Shown: positions 10,962-21,546 of the stretch, piece after piece
Layout of the letters: each line of letters begins with the position of its first letter
Position numbering within the stretch: the first letter of the stretch is position 1
Assembly (NCBI GenBank): GCA_029953675.1
Contig: JAMWBK010000005.1
Coordinates: 434,001-498,000, forward strand
Source: Rhodosorus marinus
Lineage: Eukaryota; Rhodophyta; Stylonematophyceae; Stylonematales; Stylonemataceae
Reading direction: 5' to 3'
DNA: 64,000 nucleotides
The notes under the pieces: model-generated
The model's input: only the letters and a program-made list of their open reading frames with translations
Database searches by the model: none
Told to the model about the DNA's origin: nothing
Made by a program: the position numbers and the translations under genes

Positions 10962-11786
10962 TATTCGTTTATATTAATGCAGACCAAACCGTCTATAGAC
11001 CTTCTTTATTTCAACTGTTTCCTTACAAGTCTTCTCCTTAACATCTCTTGAACACTTCCCGACCATCACTTCCCCCGTCCCCATCTACATCTTCCTTTCC
11101 ATTCCCAACACCGACGTCGACCGTATAAGCTTATTGCGAAATCAAAATCAACCCTTTGAACAATATAATTGGTCTATAATTTGACTATTTCTCCTTCTAA
11201 AGCCAATTAATTTTACAATTAGTAGATAATAGAAAACTAGCTTCCAGTATATTTATGCCATATTATTATCAATAGTGCTTACGATGAAGTACGTTAATTG
11301 CAGCTTGCGCGCGTGGCTCCTGTTTCGGTCTGGAGCAACGAGGTGCATTACCAATGTAAAAAACGACGAATAGCCTTGTATAACCTCTGCTGACTGGAGG
11401 AGTAAGCAGAATCTAGCACCCAGTTCAGCTATCCTCTGACCTGGAATTGGTTTGCACAAGGTTTGGATTTAAGTGCTATCGGCCAGCGCGGAGAGTGCTA
11501 TCGACCATTAGCCGACTTGACAGGCTGTGAGTAGGTGCAAGATACCCTGATCATAGGTCTCATTCTCTCGCGCGACGAAACTGATTTGACTCGATTTGCC
11601 CGTCCTGGCTGATGATCGTCTCTTCTCGGCTAGACTCTGTGACGGTATGGCTTTGAGAGTTCCGTGTTTGTATACATCGTCAGTACAAGGAAAGCACCCT
11701 CGCATCTTTATTCGGAGCCTTTGGCATTGGAAGGCTGTGAAGGAAGACGAAGTCGTTTTGGACAGGAGTAGAGGGCAGAATGAAAA
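10962..11786. other. Intergenic, divergent promoters
   Basis: About 820 bases between the start codons of NIP7 and the LSM12-like gene. The left half is AT-rich; the right half has short open frames without recognisable features. Confidence 0.5.
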
Positions 11787-12376
11787 ATGACCGTTGGAAA
11801 GGGTTCGAATGTTTCCGCTGAAGGAGAGCCTGATGTTTGGTCTCTAGTCGGAGATACCGTTTCTGTAGAGCTAGAGAGCAATTCCATAGTTTCAGGAGTT
11901 CTTTATGCGAGAAATCCAGAAGACGGAACTCTGGTTTTGGTAACGGGAGGAGCTGAAGTCAGCGATGTCTTATTTATTCAGCAATCTTCCATTCGGAATC
12001 TTGCTAGGGCTGAGGAAGACGCGTCGAATCTTCAGGAAACGGTCCACGGCTGTGAGAATCTCGCGGAGCTCTTTCCAAATGTAGACACAAATGCAGACCG
12101 AGAGGATGACCTACAAAGTGCAAACGCGCGGTTTGAACAGATTCACAAATGGCTTTCTTCGGTACGTATAACCAAGCCTTGTCAGCGTGTTCTGGTTGCT
12201 AAATAAGCTCCAATTTTTTTCATCGACAGCAAAAGATCCCGTTTGAAGTTGTAGACAAGACGTTCAAAGTTCTCGGAAGCACGCGAGTAACGTTCCCATA
12301 CAAGGAAAGAGATTGTATGGGACCTAATGAAACAGTGGTAATGAACCTGAGGACGTATCTCCAGCAACTACCGTGA
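11787..12376 (+). CDS. LSM12-like RNA-associated protein (2 exons)
   Basis: Exons 11787-12161 and 12230-12376, with a 68-nt phase-0 intron; 173 residues. The N-terminal part (about residues 18-75) fits an Sm-like fold: DTVSVELESNSIVSGVLYA, then GTLVLVTGG and a hydrophobic strand ending in SIRNLA, in the position of the LSM12 linker. The C-terminal part fits the anticodon-binding (AD) domain of LSM12: FEQIHKWLSSVQKIPFEVVD, FKVLGSTRVTFPYKERDC and a final ETVVMNLRTYLQQLP helix. LSM12 proteins associate with ataxin-2 and RNA. The similarity is moderate but ordered along the whole length; other Lsm-AD proteins would be the alternative. Confidence 0.75.
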
Positions 12377-14493
12377 CCTCGAGACTCGACATGCTCAAAA
12401 TGGTAAACCTGGACTAGATCACGCTCTGACAATGCTTGATGGACTGCAGGTCTTTTTCTCACGCGCATCGATGTTGAACCTGAGTAGTGGACCTCCAAGA
12501 AGCACTGCAAGAACTTCAATACTCATAGAGCTGCAAATCACCCCTTTTTTGGCCTGTGGAACTTGCCAAACCTGTTCGTGCAATGCGGCGGTTGAGTTCT
12601 AACCATATCCTTCCGGTGCTTTTCTGACAGAGCTGAAGAAGAGCAAGATGTTCTTCGATCCCGTTACCCAGCAGCATTTGTTGATTCAAGCATCTTGCGC
12701 TCTTGAAACGATGACGGGGGAAACGTAGGATGGACTCGACCGTGGTTTTCATCAGCTTCTTCCTCTAGGCCGCTCAGAAAAGGTTCATGCATGGTCTGGT
12801 CTTCCCAAACTTTATATAACTGGAGGCCTAGAGCAGTAAACTTTCAACCTCATATCGGTCTGCTCTTCACACGCTCACAAGCGCAATCTTGAAAAAGCGT
12901 CCGACCGTAAAAGCTAAGAAAACGGCTTTAATGGAATCAAAAGTGGTCCCTGGGCGATCTAATCTTCGTTCCACCCGTTCTGAGCATTCTTTCGAAGTCA
13001 GTCTCAGAGCTGGCTGGACCTTGAGATTTTGATGGGCCCATTTTCTCCTCATTGACGCACTTCTTTCCCTCCTCCTTCTCTTCCATACATATTTTCGACT
13101 TCACATCACCTTTCTTGGCTTGATCTCCTCCTCCAAACATGGGACGCTCGCCTGGTCCACCATTCTCAACACTAGGGGCTGCAGAAACGAAGTAACTCGC
13201 TCCTCGTGCATCCCATAGCTCTCCGGATTCGACCAAGCTCACGGAAGCCCCGAGATGGAAGGCAACTAGTGCACCCGCAGCACAACATCGACCAACATGG
13301 TACAACTGGAGATTCCTGCTTGAACATGTTCTATTAGAATGTCTAGAATCAGAAACGAAGACAGAGTTCAAGAACGCCATGCTTTTGGACCGTCAAGCTG
13401 TCGCATCTAAGCTTTCTCCCTCCGAGACCACAGTCAGCTCCACTCTGTGACTGCACGAAAGCTCGATCAAGACTCTACCAAGTATCCACAACTACTATGA
13501 GAATGGAGATGCTTGATGTCCTCGCTCTGATTGTATCTCAAGGAGAACTGAAAGTGGTCTTTGATGTCGTCGCAGTAATCTTCCGACGGGCAAGTTGAAG
13601 GCTCTGCGAATCAAGGGAAGCTTATGAAGAAGGCCCATCTGCTGAGACGGTTGACAAACGCCATCAGACCCTTCTTCATAGCTTTGATCATGAAGGGGAG
13701 GGGAACAGAGCCGTGAGAAGTAGGGTTTCCCCCTTGTGCATCGTCGTAGGCTTCAAGAAGCTCCCGCTAAACTCAGAACAGCATGAAACCAGCAACGGGT
13801 GTGTAACGGACGATCTTCAATGGATAAAATCATTTGACTGCCCAATGGCTTGGTCCATGGTGGCTAACGGCAGCCAGAGCTCGAACAAGCATGAATATAC
13901 GCAGACTCATTCATGTAGTCGTCAAACGACAACTATAGACATGGGGTTCCTTCTCAGTTTCTACTTTTTTTACGAAGGGCTCAGTTCGGAAGCATTTCGC
14001 TTCCGAAGGAGGAGACAGGAACTCCATGGAGAACCGGGAAGACCCAGTAGTGCGGAACCTTCCACAGTTGCTGTTTAGCACACGCGATCAGAAGTCATAG
14101 CCAGACAGGATCCTCGTAATAGTATAGAAGATCTATCTCCTTATCCATTGATCGCAAGGCTGGTCAGCCCACCTCTGGCAATGGGAGGTTCGTCGAATCC
14201 CGTGGCCTCAGGCAGTCCCTCTCCACCAGGGGCCTTCATTGGACGGAGCAAGTCTGATTCAGTCGATATCAGAAAGTCAATCATCCATCCGCAGAAACTT
14301 CTTCCGTTCAAAGTAATAGGAGAACCTTCATCATGACAAGCTACGCAGGGCTGTTGCCTTCGGGAACATGTCATGCCCCCTCACCCTAGCGGTTACGAAG
14401 TTCTTGGCAGAGACCCTCCTCAGCACGGTTCTTAGCTTCCACGGGCATTCTTCTCAGAGCCATGCTCTATCGGTGTAGAGATGAAACTTCTCA
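12377..14493. other. Gene-poor region, no supported gene
   Basis: About 2.1 kb of moderate-GC sequence. Open frames on both strands (for example 12937-13380 minus and 13713-14078 plus) show no domain, and breaking stops occur on every frame. It could hold a decayed gene or element. A short inverted repeat flanks the hexamer ATTTCG near 14000. Confidence 0.4.
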
Positions 14494-15486
14494 TTATCTC
14501 CTGGACATAATTTCTTGAATGCTGGAACCGGTTCTGAATGCGTGAGCAAGCTTCAATACCAGCTCGACGTCCACATTGTTAGTTGAATATCTTAGAAGTG
14601 TCTGTGCAGCTGTGTTGAAGTCGGCTCCCAGAAGCTTATCACGAACAGCGACCACCATGGAGGAGCATATGGAACGAATCCACGGCATTCGAGGATGAAC
14701 GGATAGAATCGAATCCCACAGAATCAAAGTCTGTTGCAGACTGAACTCTTGTGTGAGCCAAAGTCGAATCCACCTTGTCCCGTAGAGCTGCGGTCGTATT
14801 GACAAGGAGGTGAGATGTCTATGCAGCTCTGGATCACGAAGTCTTAGGGTGTCATCGAGAAGATCCAGCTCCTTGTGAAGTGCTTCTAAGGATGGAGTAT
14901 AGTACGGTGACATCTCCTTCATCACCGTGGCAAGTGAGTGATAAGCATCTGCTTCTGCATCGATGGACTTGATCCCAGGCACTTCAGAGTAGATGTAGAT
15001 TAAAGGTGCGAGGAGCTCATTCATGCCCTGTCGGTAGCCAATCTCCTGATGCTGTAAGGAGTATGCCAAAAGGATTCTGTGCATGGGACCCTCCAGTCTG
15101 CGGAATTCCGAACTCGTCGGATGTGTTCTCTTGACGTCGAGATCGATTAACTTCTCCGATTCTCTCACAATGAAAAAATGCGCCCAGTGTGAGTCCTGCT
15201 TGAGACTCAGGGGATGATCCCCATCGGGAGCGCTATCCGCCGGATGTTTCGCAATCTCCCTCACAATTTCCGCGTACTGAGTTCTCCACTCCGACAACGT
15301 CTTTTCCCAGAGACTTTTATCCTGAGGTAAACATGACAGTAGCAACTGCCACAGAAGAGCCCTCGACCTAACATTCTCCGGCGTCGATCCAGCCCAAACC
15401 TGAACCCTCAGCTCCTGACAATCCACAACCGCATTGTTGTCGATCAACTCGGTTATGGACTCTGGTCCATTCTCCTTCTCTCTCAT
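14494..15486 (-). CDS. TBC-domain Rab GTPase-activating protein
   Basis: Single-exon protein of 330 residues with a TBC domain over most of its length. It shows the fingerprint motifs: RALLWQLLLSCLP near the N-terminus, the arginine-finger motif LIDLDVKRTHP (IxxDxxRT), the glutamine-finger motif EIGYRQGMNELLAPL (YxQGM), a later RWIRLWLTQEFSLQQTLILWD, and the WD motif typical of the C-terminal TBC half. Both dual-finger catalytic residues are present, so it should accelerate GTP hydrolysis by a Rab in membrane traffic. The arrangement resembles the TBC1D13/TBC1D5 group; the Rab partner cannot be inferred. Start is the ATG at 15486; it lies 33 nt from the start of a divergent gene, implying a shared promoter. 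Confidence 0.92.
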   Translation of the reverse strand: MREKENGPESITELIDNNAVVDCQELRVQVWAGSTPENVRSRALLWQLLLSCLPQDKSLWEKTLSEWRTQYAEIVREIAKHPADSAPDGDHPLSLKQDSHWAHFFIVRESEKLIDLDVKRTHPTSSEFRRLEGPMHRILLAYSLQHQEIGYRQGMNELLAPLIYIYSEVPGIKSIDAEADAYHSLATVMKEMSPYYTPSLEALHKELDLLDDTLRLRDPELHRHLTSLSIRPQLYGTRWIRLWLTQEFSLQQTLILWDSILSVHPRMPWIRSICSSMVVAVRDKLLGADFNTAAQTLLRYSTNNVDVELVLKLAHAFRTGSSIQEIMSRR

Positions 15487-15519
15487 CACGAATCAATACT
15501 GCAGATTTTCATTCCCTTA

Positions 15520-16313
15520 ATGGATGCTAATAATTATACCATCTCGCATCCAGCTGCTCGGAGGCTGTTCCACTACCACTCCAACCTCCATCCCCATCAA
15601 CGCTCCGACCGTAAGTTTCCCTTTGTTACTGTCCCATACCTTAACGATTTGGAGTGGGACAGTGTTCGATCTATACCTCTGGAAAAAAAGTTGCTGAGGT
15701 TGCCTAGCGCTGTCGGTCTCCGTCCGTTCTGGGATAACGGACTGGTTAGCTATGGTTCCGGAATGACTGGAATGGCAGTATTGGACTACACTCTTGCTTT
15801 GGCGTAGTTTGAACGGGCTGACTGAAGACGAAGATCAGCAGACTTTTTTTTATCGTCATTGCTTCTAAATTTGAGTCTTTAGAAGTCCACACATCGCTGG
15901 TGTTAGTTGGCGATAGGTTATCGTGAACACCACTTTCGTTATGAGCCAGGGGAAATTTGGGCTTGATGATATCCACTATGAAATAAGCTGATGAGAGCAC
16001 TTCGAAATGAGCATGTGGAGGTACCTACTTAGGTGGAAAGAAACGGTGATCTGTGCAAGGTACTCATTTCGTGTACGATACGTAGTGCAGTGCACGGCTT
16101 GCATTGCTGGTGGCCTATGTTAGTGCTCGGTTCAAGGGTCGGCCTCGGGCGCTTCAAATATGGAACGGCCATGGACCGATTTCTGATTCAAACGACTTGC
16201 TCAGTAGTTTCCCAGCTTCACGTTCGTTGATAAATGTCAGTCAGTTTATTTCCTCAACGACTTCGCGCCCGGAAGCCTTCGATCCCTCTTATTCTACGAT
16301 TTTTGAACACTAG
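15520..16313 (+). CDS. Probable multi-exon gene of unknown function
   Basis: Exon structure unresolved. From the ATG at 15520 a frame runs 95 codons to 15807, but a consensus donor (GTAAGT) at 15611 suggests splicing. Further coding-like segments follow: 15779-15860 in another frame (WTTLLLWRSLNGLTEDEDQ) and a last open segment about 16134-16313 (GRPRALQIWNGHGPI and onward) that ends with a TAG overlapping the stop codon of the convergent glycosyltransferase gene. The start is only 33 nt from that of the divergent TBC gene. I recognise no family. The boundaries given are the outer limits of a plausible transcription unit, not a verified CDS. Confidence 0.35.
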
Positions 16314-17621
16314 AGATCCTCGTGTTCTTCTTCGTCTGGATCTTGCACGGGAGGAGGTTGAGGAGTTTCTTGCTTTGGAGTAGGACGTGGTGTAGGGCGA
16401 CCAGGTGGAAAAGGCTTTGGTTGCACTTTGCCCTCGTCCCAACCCGGAAAGTCGTACATATCCTTCCACTCTTTCAACCAATAGTATCTTTCCCCGACGT
16501 GCCGATATCTGTTCGGTATCGAAATGGCTCCGAGGGGTTCTTCAAGCTTCAGTCGGTGTTCGGATTCCGGAGGGCAGTCCCGGTTCGGCAATTCGCGTAA
16601 ATCGCACAATCCGGAGTAATATGTTAGCACGTACTTTGAATAAAGAAAGCCCCTGGCGTAGGATGCATCCGGAGCAAGCGACAGAGCGTCGTACTGCCGC
16701 ATAAGCGCAGTCGCTCCTTCTACGCCTGCCTCGTAAAGCTTTCCAGCCATGTGCAGTAGAAAATCGCCTGGTCGGTACTCTTCGGTATAAACGTTCATTG
16801 CCCATTTGGGTACGTATTTCACGTGTTTCTTTGCTTCCTCCTCTCCCAACTCATCGATGTAATTCTGGAAAGAACTTTGATCGAGTGCTCTAGCCTAGGG
16901 GGTACGTTTCCACCGAAGGCTTAGAACGCAGTACATGAAAAGGATCCATATTTAAAACATACCTTGTCGAATTCCTTATCGTCGTAAACACGCTTCAGGA
17001 ACGATAACGTCCATTGATTGCATTTAAGCAGCATCATTCCAGCGTTCATCATCAGCCAATCCTTGGTAGTTATTATATCATATCTGTCGTCGATTAGGTG
17101 CTCCTCAAGTTTCAGTGTCTGATTCATTACCAGGGCATCCGCATCCATCCAAAGCAGCCAGTAGTTCTTAAAAAAAAGAAGGAAAACGCAACGAGCTCGC
17201 GATTGAGTGAAGGCTGCAGTAGGCTGCCTCAAGATTTTCGCGATCTTACCTCTCTCCCAACGCATGCATGCTGAGCAAGCTTAATTTTTCCAAAAGTGGC
17301 TGCCCTCCTGTCATTCTTGTAACCGAAATTATTGGGAACATAACACAACCCATCGTGGCGCAGTGGAACATACCCCGGTTCGTCACAGGAGATTTCGCTC
17401 CATAATCCCTGCGTCCCTTCGGGAATATGCTGCACAAGCTCGTATCCATGCTTAATCGCATACCTTCTCTTATTCTTCAATGAAATCATTCCATATTCCT
17501 GAAAGGTCGGAGCACCGTCGTGCATATGAAGCAGACACACGGGGACCTTTCCGAGCTGTGTTAGTTCATCAGCATATGCTCCGGAAAGCAAAGCTAATAT
17601 CAAGAAACCTATCGTAAACAT
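16310..17621 (-). CDS. GT34-type glycosyltransferase, secretory pathway (3 exons)
   Basis: Exons 17621-17250, 17166-16963 and 16864-16310; 376 residues. A cleavable signal peptide (MFTIGFLILALLSGAYA) precedes a GMA12/MNN10/XXT-type domain: KNKRRYAIKHGYELV, the Asp-x-Asp motif in WLLWMDADALVMN, and DWLMMNAGMMLLKCNQWTL, the usual (N)xGxxxxxxxxW region. Members transfer galactose, mannose or xylose using nucleotide sugars in the Golgi or ER. Unlike typical Golgi GT34 enzymes it has no N-terminal anchor beyond the signal peptide. The C-terminus is Pro-rich then acidic and ends in HEDL, resembling an HDEL/KDEL retrieval signal. A soluble ER enzyme is my inference. Its stop codon overlaps that of the convergent gene by two bases. 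Confidence 0.87.
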
Positions 17622-20145
17622 CTTCTATTTCACCTTTCCAAAACTCGCAAATCCTTACACTACATCATTCACCCGACTGCTTCCCACCCCTTCCCAGATC
17701 GTCCTCTACACACGAGCCAACAACTTGGGATGTTTGATCAATAGTTTTCCTCCATCATTCCCACACCAAAAAAAAATTCTAAAAGAACAGAATAACTATC
17801 ATAATTAAGATCTACACCTTGATATTCAAAAATAAATTAACCCCGTATAGTCTATATTTAGAACAATACGAAATCTGTTACAGGGGAGTCCTAGAGACAC
17901 AAAAGTAGGAAAGCGTCTTTTTAAGCGCCTGGAGTAGATTTCCCGTCGATGGATGAAATACAGAAAATTAAGAAGGACTACACCATCCACGATAATTCTC
18001 AGGGGGGTACCAGATTGATTCCTTCGATCTCGGTTTGAGAAATTGTTTTATGAATTCTAATCTTGATGTATTTTGGATATTTGAATCAGCCCCCTGGTTA
18101 AGGAGCTAAAAATACATATCGAAGTGCAAAAAAAGTTTGTCCACTAATCTAATATTCTTGTATTATTCAATATATATGTGAATATGTATTATTGTACAAA
18201 TTGAAGCCCATAGCATAGCGAGCCAATGAAAACCATCTAGATTGGAACAGTCTTTGGAGTGCCAGCGCGACCCCGTCTAAGAGCTTTGCTAAGAACTGTT
18301 CGAGGGTAGACCCTAGGTCGCTGAAGAGCGTAGACAGTAAACAGAAAGATAGGTTCAATCGAAGGCTAAGATCCCCGAATAAGCTACGCGTCAAGGGCGC
18401 AGACAGCGCGCCTCCAGAGCTAAGAGCACATGAAACAAGTATAGCTATGGCCCTTCCTTCATCGAGTCCTTAGGGGACCGATGCGAATATCAAGTCTTAT
18501 CGTTGGATTTAATCGTTAGCCTACCTCTAGCTACGGAAGGCTATGACTCCGTTTTGGACATCGGACTCACGAAAGATGCATGGTTTATCCCGACGAGAAC
18601 GTCTCGACCGCTACCGGCCGAAAAAGTTGCCCCCCCGTTCTTGAACCAGTGTGTCCATTTTGCGGGAGTTCCCCTCAACTTTGTATCAGATCGAGAACCC
18701 AGATTGCACACGAGTAAACGCCGTGAACAGATGTCTTCTCATCCGCGACAAGCATCTCGTCAACCCATCAAACAATTCTTCCCGACTCTCGGAATTTGCT
18801 TCCTGTCCACTTAATAAATTGCTTTCCCTGTTGCCTTTCCGACAATCAAAAGGTACGTCACCTGGCGTTCCCGAGTCATCCCTGACCTCAGTACTCTCCA
18901 GGCCCGTTCGAGCTTAACTTCCGAATTTGAGATAGGATCGGGTGCGTGTTCGAGAGGTATGAACGTATCTCCAAGCTTAGCGTTCTAAACAAGAATTTAA
19001 AGCTCGCTTCGTACCCCGTTTAATGTCCCATTGGATTCGTCGACAGCTGTTGAACCCAAGCAAACTATTACCATTTAATTGCTCTCAGAAACTACCGAAA
19101 TACAAGGATCAATTTTCGGGCTGTTCCGGGGAGGCCGGCGGGGAACTGCTTTCATCCATTTTCGTCGTTTTGTTACCTAGTTTTCTTTTGCTTAAAGGTT
19201 TTTGTACGCTTCTAATACGGTGTACACTTTTTACACTTTTTCTTCTTTATGTGGTGCCCTTTCGGCTGGGAGTGCCGCCCACTGATGTAAAAGCGGGGAT
19301 TCGATCCCACGACTTCAGATAAGAAAATGACTTTTAAGCATGCTCATGGTCGATCCCTGTTTGGAAGCTTTCCTAGCCATCTGCGTGCTCGATGTGACCG
19401 GGGAGAGGGCGCGATGAACGAGCAAATACAGGGCACAAGGGAGGAAGATGCGGAAAGCACATGATCCCTCGTGAAGGCGACTCTGCAAGCAAGAACTCAA
19501 CGATGCCGAGAATTGTAGATCGGGCGGCGACTAGCAATAGATCGCTTTGATTGCGAAACTCCAACTTTATCTATCTTGGCGGATAGCCAAGATTCACGTC
19601 ATTCAACAGCTCACCTCTTCAGTCAACAAATCAAAAATGACTACATATCAGTCCATTTCACCACCCGAAGAAGTCTTATTTATTCTTAAAAAATGTGAAC
19701 GTGTGGCCGGAGTTATGAAAATTTCTGAAATGTGTGAGCTGCCGTTTTTTCTTTTTCTCTAGAAAAAGCCTACGTTTTTGAACTTGAAATTTTCAAAGTC
19801 CTAACACATTTTACTCCTATTTTTACGCCCCGTATGGAAGATCTAAAGTTCAGTCAAGTAATTTCTGGAAGTTATCTTTTTTAAATATATTGTATTCATG
19901 AATTGGGCTGGGAGGGGTTAAAAGTTTTTTTTCGGCATATTGCTCAGGACTTTGGCGTTAGGAGTGCGATAGGGTTGGGGGGATGGATTGGTGAATTGTA
20001 GTAGTCGATGACGTTGTAGCCATTCCAACGGAGAGGTAAGGGTCTTGTTGCTGGTGGTAGGACATTAGGAGCGGTGGTTCGGATTGAATTCTGCTCAGGA
20101 GGAGGGTGAGTGAACTTCCCCAACCGACGAGAGTTCGGGAACGAA
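17622..20145. other. Gene-poor region with a retroelement relic
   Basis: AT-rich left part (17640-18170), then a decayed Ty3/gypsy integrase fragment (separate entry), then about 1.3 kb with only short open frames. A TFIIIC B-box-like sequence occurs near 19300 without a foldable tRNA around it. Confidence 0.5.
18430..18814 (+). pseudogene. Decayed Ty3/gypsy integrase core fragment
   Basis: One frame reads CEYQVLSLDLIVSLPL, then EGYDSVLDIGLTKDAWFIPT, then AGVPLNFVSDREP. This is the order and spacing of the catalytic core of chromovirus-type integrases, with the first (LDLI) and second (SDREP) catalytic Asp. The family usually has a VVVDR-type segment between DSVL and LTK; here it is shortened to DIG, a small internal loss. 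After the second Asp the frame loses similarity and ends at 18814, so the third catalytic acid and the C-terminal domain are absent. No LTRs, reverse transcriptase or gag seen nearby. A dead fragment. Confidence 0.7.
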
Positions 20146-21207
20146 ATGGTTTTGAAGGACATGAGGACGGTAGAGCGGTTGAGCACCAGTCCTGTATCGA
20201 TGGAGGACCATCAGTACAGGAAGGAGTTTGGGAGACGGAAAGCAAAGTCCATGGTAGTTGATAATGATGTTGCTTCGATATTATCTGCCCTTAGTGAAGA
20301 GGACCTCCGAAATTCGGACGATGTGTATCCGAAGAAGCGATTTGAGGATCGGACACGCCAAACTAGCCGGAGAATGAGCGTTCGCGGTTATAGGAACTCG
20401 GCGGATACACAGGCAGCGGTTGCTCCAAAAGTTCAAGGGTACATGATGGGGGAATGTGAGACGTACTGCGGGGAGGAAGGAGCGTTTATTGACGAAGAAG
20501 AGTCAGAGGGTTCAAGCAGGAAGAGCCTTCTGGATATGCTCAAAATACGAAAACGCAATCGTTACAGATCGGTAACAACCGTTCCGGAGGAGCTCTTCAC
20601 AGACTATTCAACGCAAGCCATATTTGATTGCGCTAGATGCGTGCGTGTTCACAACGGCAACAGTATCCTCGTCGAAGTTGTTCCCAATTTCCTTCCACGT
20701 GAAGTATTCGAGACAAACAAGGCGTACCTCCTGGCCAGCCAGCAGAATGCTGCGGTGTCTATGAAGAAATGCCTTCAAGATATGATGCAACACAACTACT
20801 ACCCTACCTCGAATGGTTGTGCTGCAAGATTGATAACTGTTAGGCTTCGCGGATTACTGACTCCTAGTCCGGGGGAGAAACACCACCAGGAAGTCACAAG
20901 ATTGTTGAAAGCGCTCGTCGAGAATCAAAAGGTTCAGGTTCTTGTCTATTTCAAGGACCGCTTCAGTCGTGCCGTGGCCGATGTCGTGCTGGAGGACGAA
21001 ACGTCGGTTTCCCATACAATGTTGAGAGCTGGCATGGCTTGGTACACGGCGCGGTACGACCGCGGGTTCGACCTCTTGGAGATAGAAAGGGAGGCTAGGA
21101 GGGCTAAAGTTGGTATCTGGGCACAGCGCGGTCCCTTCAAGCTCTGGCCGTCAGCAAAACAGTCTACCGAACTACCCGTGCGGTTAGACCCTGATGCCGT
21201 TCTTTAA
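20146..21207 (+). CDS. SNase-like (OB-fold) domain protein
   Basis: 353 residues from the ATG at 20146; no intron needed. The N-terminal 150 residues are polar and rich in Arg, Ser and Glu. The C-terminal half fits the staphylococcal nuclease fold: a basic RLITVRLRGLLTP strand, EVTRLLKALVENQKVQVLVY, DRFSRAVADVVLED, MLRAGMAWYTARY and EIEREARRAKVGIWAQ, the standard closing helix and GIW motif. The Arg matching SNase Arg87 is present in DRFSRAV, but the usual DTPE motif reads LLTPSPGE, so the calcium-binding Asp is missing. It may be a weak nuclease or a nucleic-acid-binding protein of the TSN/SNase group. No signal peptide. Convergent with the plastid protein gene at 21547. Confidence 0.75.
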   Translation: MVLKDMRTVERLSTSPVSMEDHQYRKEFGRRKAKSMVVDNDVASILSALSEEDLRNSDDVYPKKRFEDRTRQTSRRMSVRGYRNSADTQAAVAPKVQGYMMGECETYCGEEGAFIDEEESEGSSRKSLLDMLKIRKRNRYRSVTTVPEELFTDYSTQAIFDCARCVRVHNGNSILVEVVPNFLPREVFETNKAYLLASQQNAAVSMKKCLQDMMQHNYYPTSNGCAARLITVRLRGLLTPSPGEKHHQEVTRLLKALVENQKVQVLVYFKDRFSRAVADVVLEDETSVSHTMLRAGMAWYTARYDRGFDLLEIEREARRAKVGIWAQRGPFKLWPSAKQSTELPVRLDPDAVL

Positions 21208-21546
21208 CCTATGTATAACTCGGCTGAGGGAAACCTCTGCCCACAACTACATGCGGAACTGAAGCTGCTCGGACATATCGTCCCTGCCGCATCGGGGTTA
21301 CCAAGCTAAGCTGCGAGAGCTCCTTGTGCGATCGACGAGTTGCATTTTACTAAGCTCGTCCCAAGAAGGACGAGTTCACCGCTTCACGCCCGTTTCGGTA
21401 GGTGACATTTCGCGTTTAATGGATGAGCCTCTAAATTATGTCTACAAATAGGTCATTTGAGCTACGGCGGGACAGCTAGTCACAAACAAAGCTTACGAAA
21501 CGAAACAAGCTAGTTGCAGACGCGTCAAGCAAACTAGCTCGCGTTC
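21208..21546. other. Intergenic, between convergent stops
   Basis: About 340 bases of 3'-end sequence between two converging genes. No further gene seen. Confidence 0.5.

Noticed and set aside
12937-13380. 147-codon minus-strand frame
   Set aside because: No ATG near a promoter-like sequence, no domain, unusual composition, and no paralogue.
13713-14078. 121-codon plus-strand frame
   Set aside because: Low-complexity and aromatic runs, no similarity recognised; region appears non-coding.
19250-19345. Possible tRNA on the minus strand (sequence GATCGAATC matches the internal B box)
   Set aside because: The T-stem pairs only three bases, no matching acceptor strand or A box is found within 120 bases, and no anticodon stem can be formed. 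A tRNA-derived relic at most.
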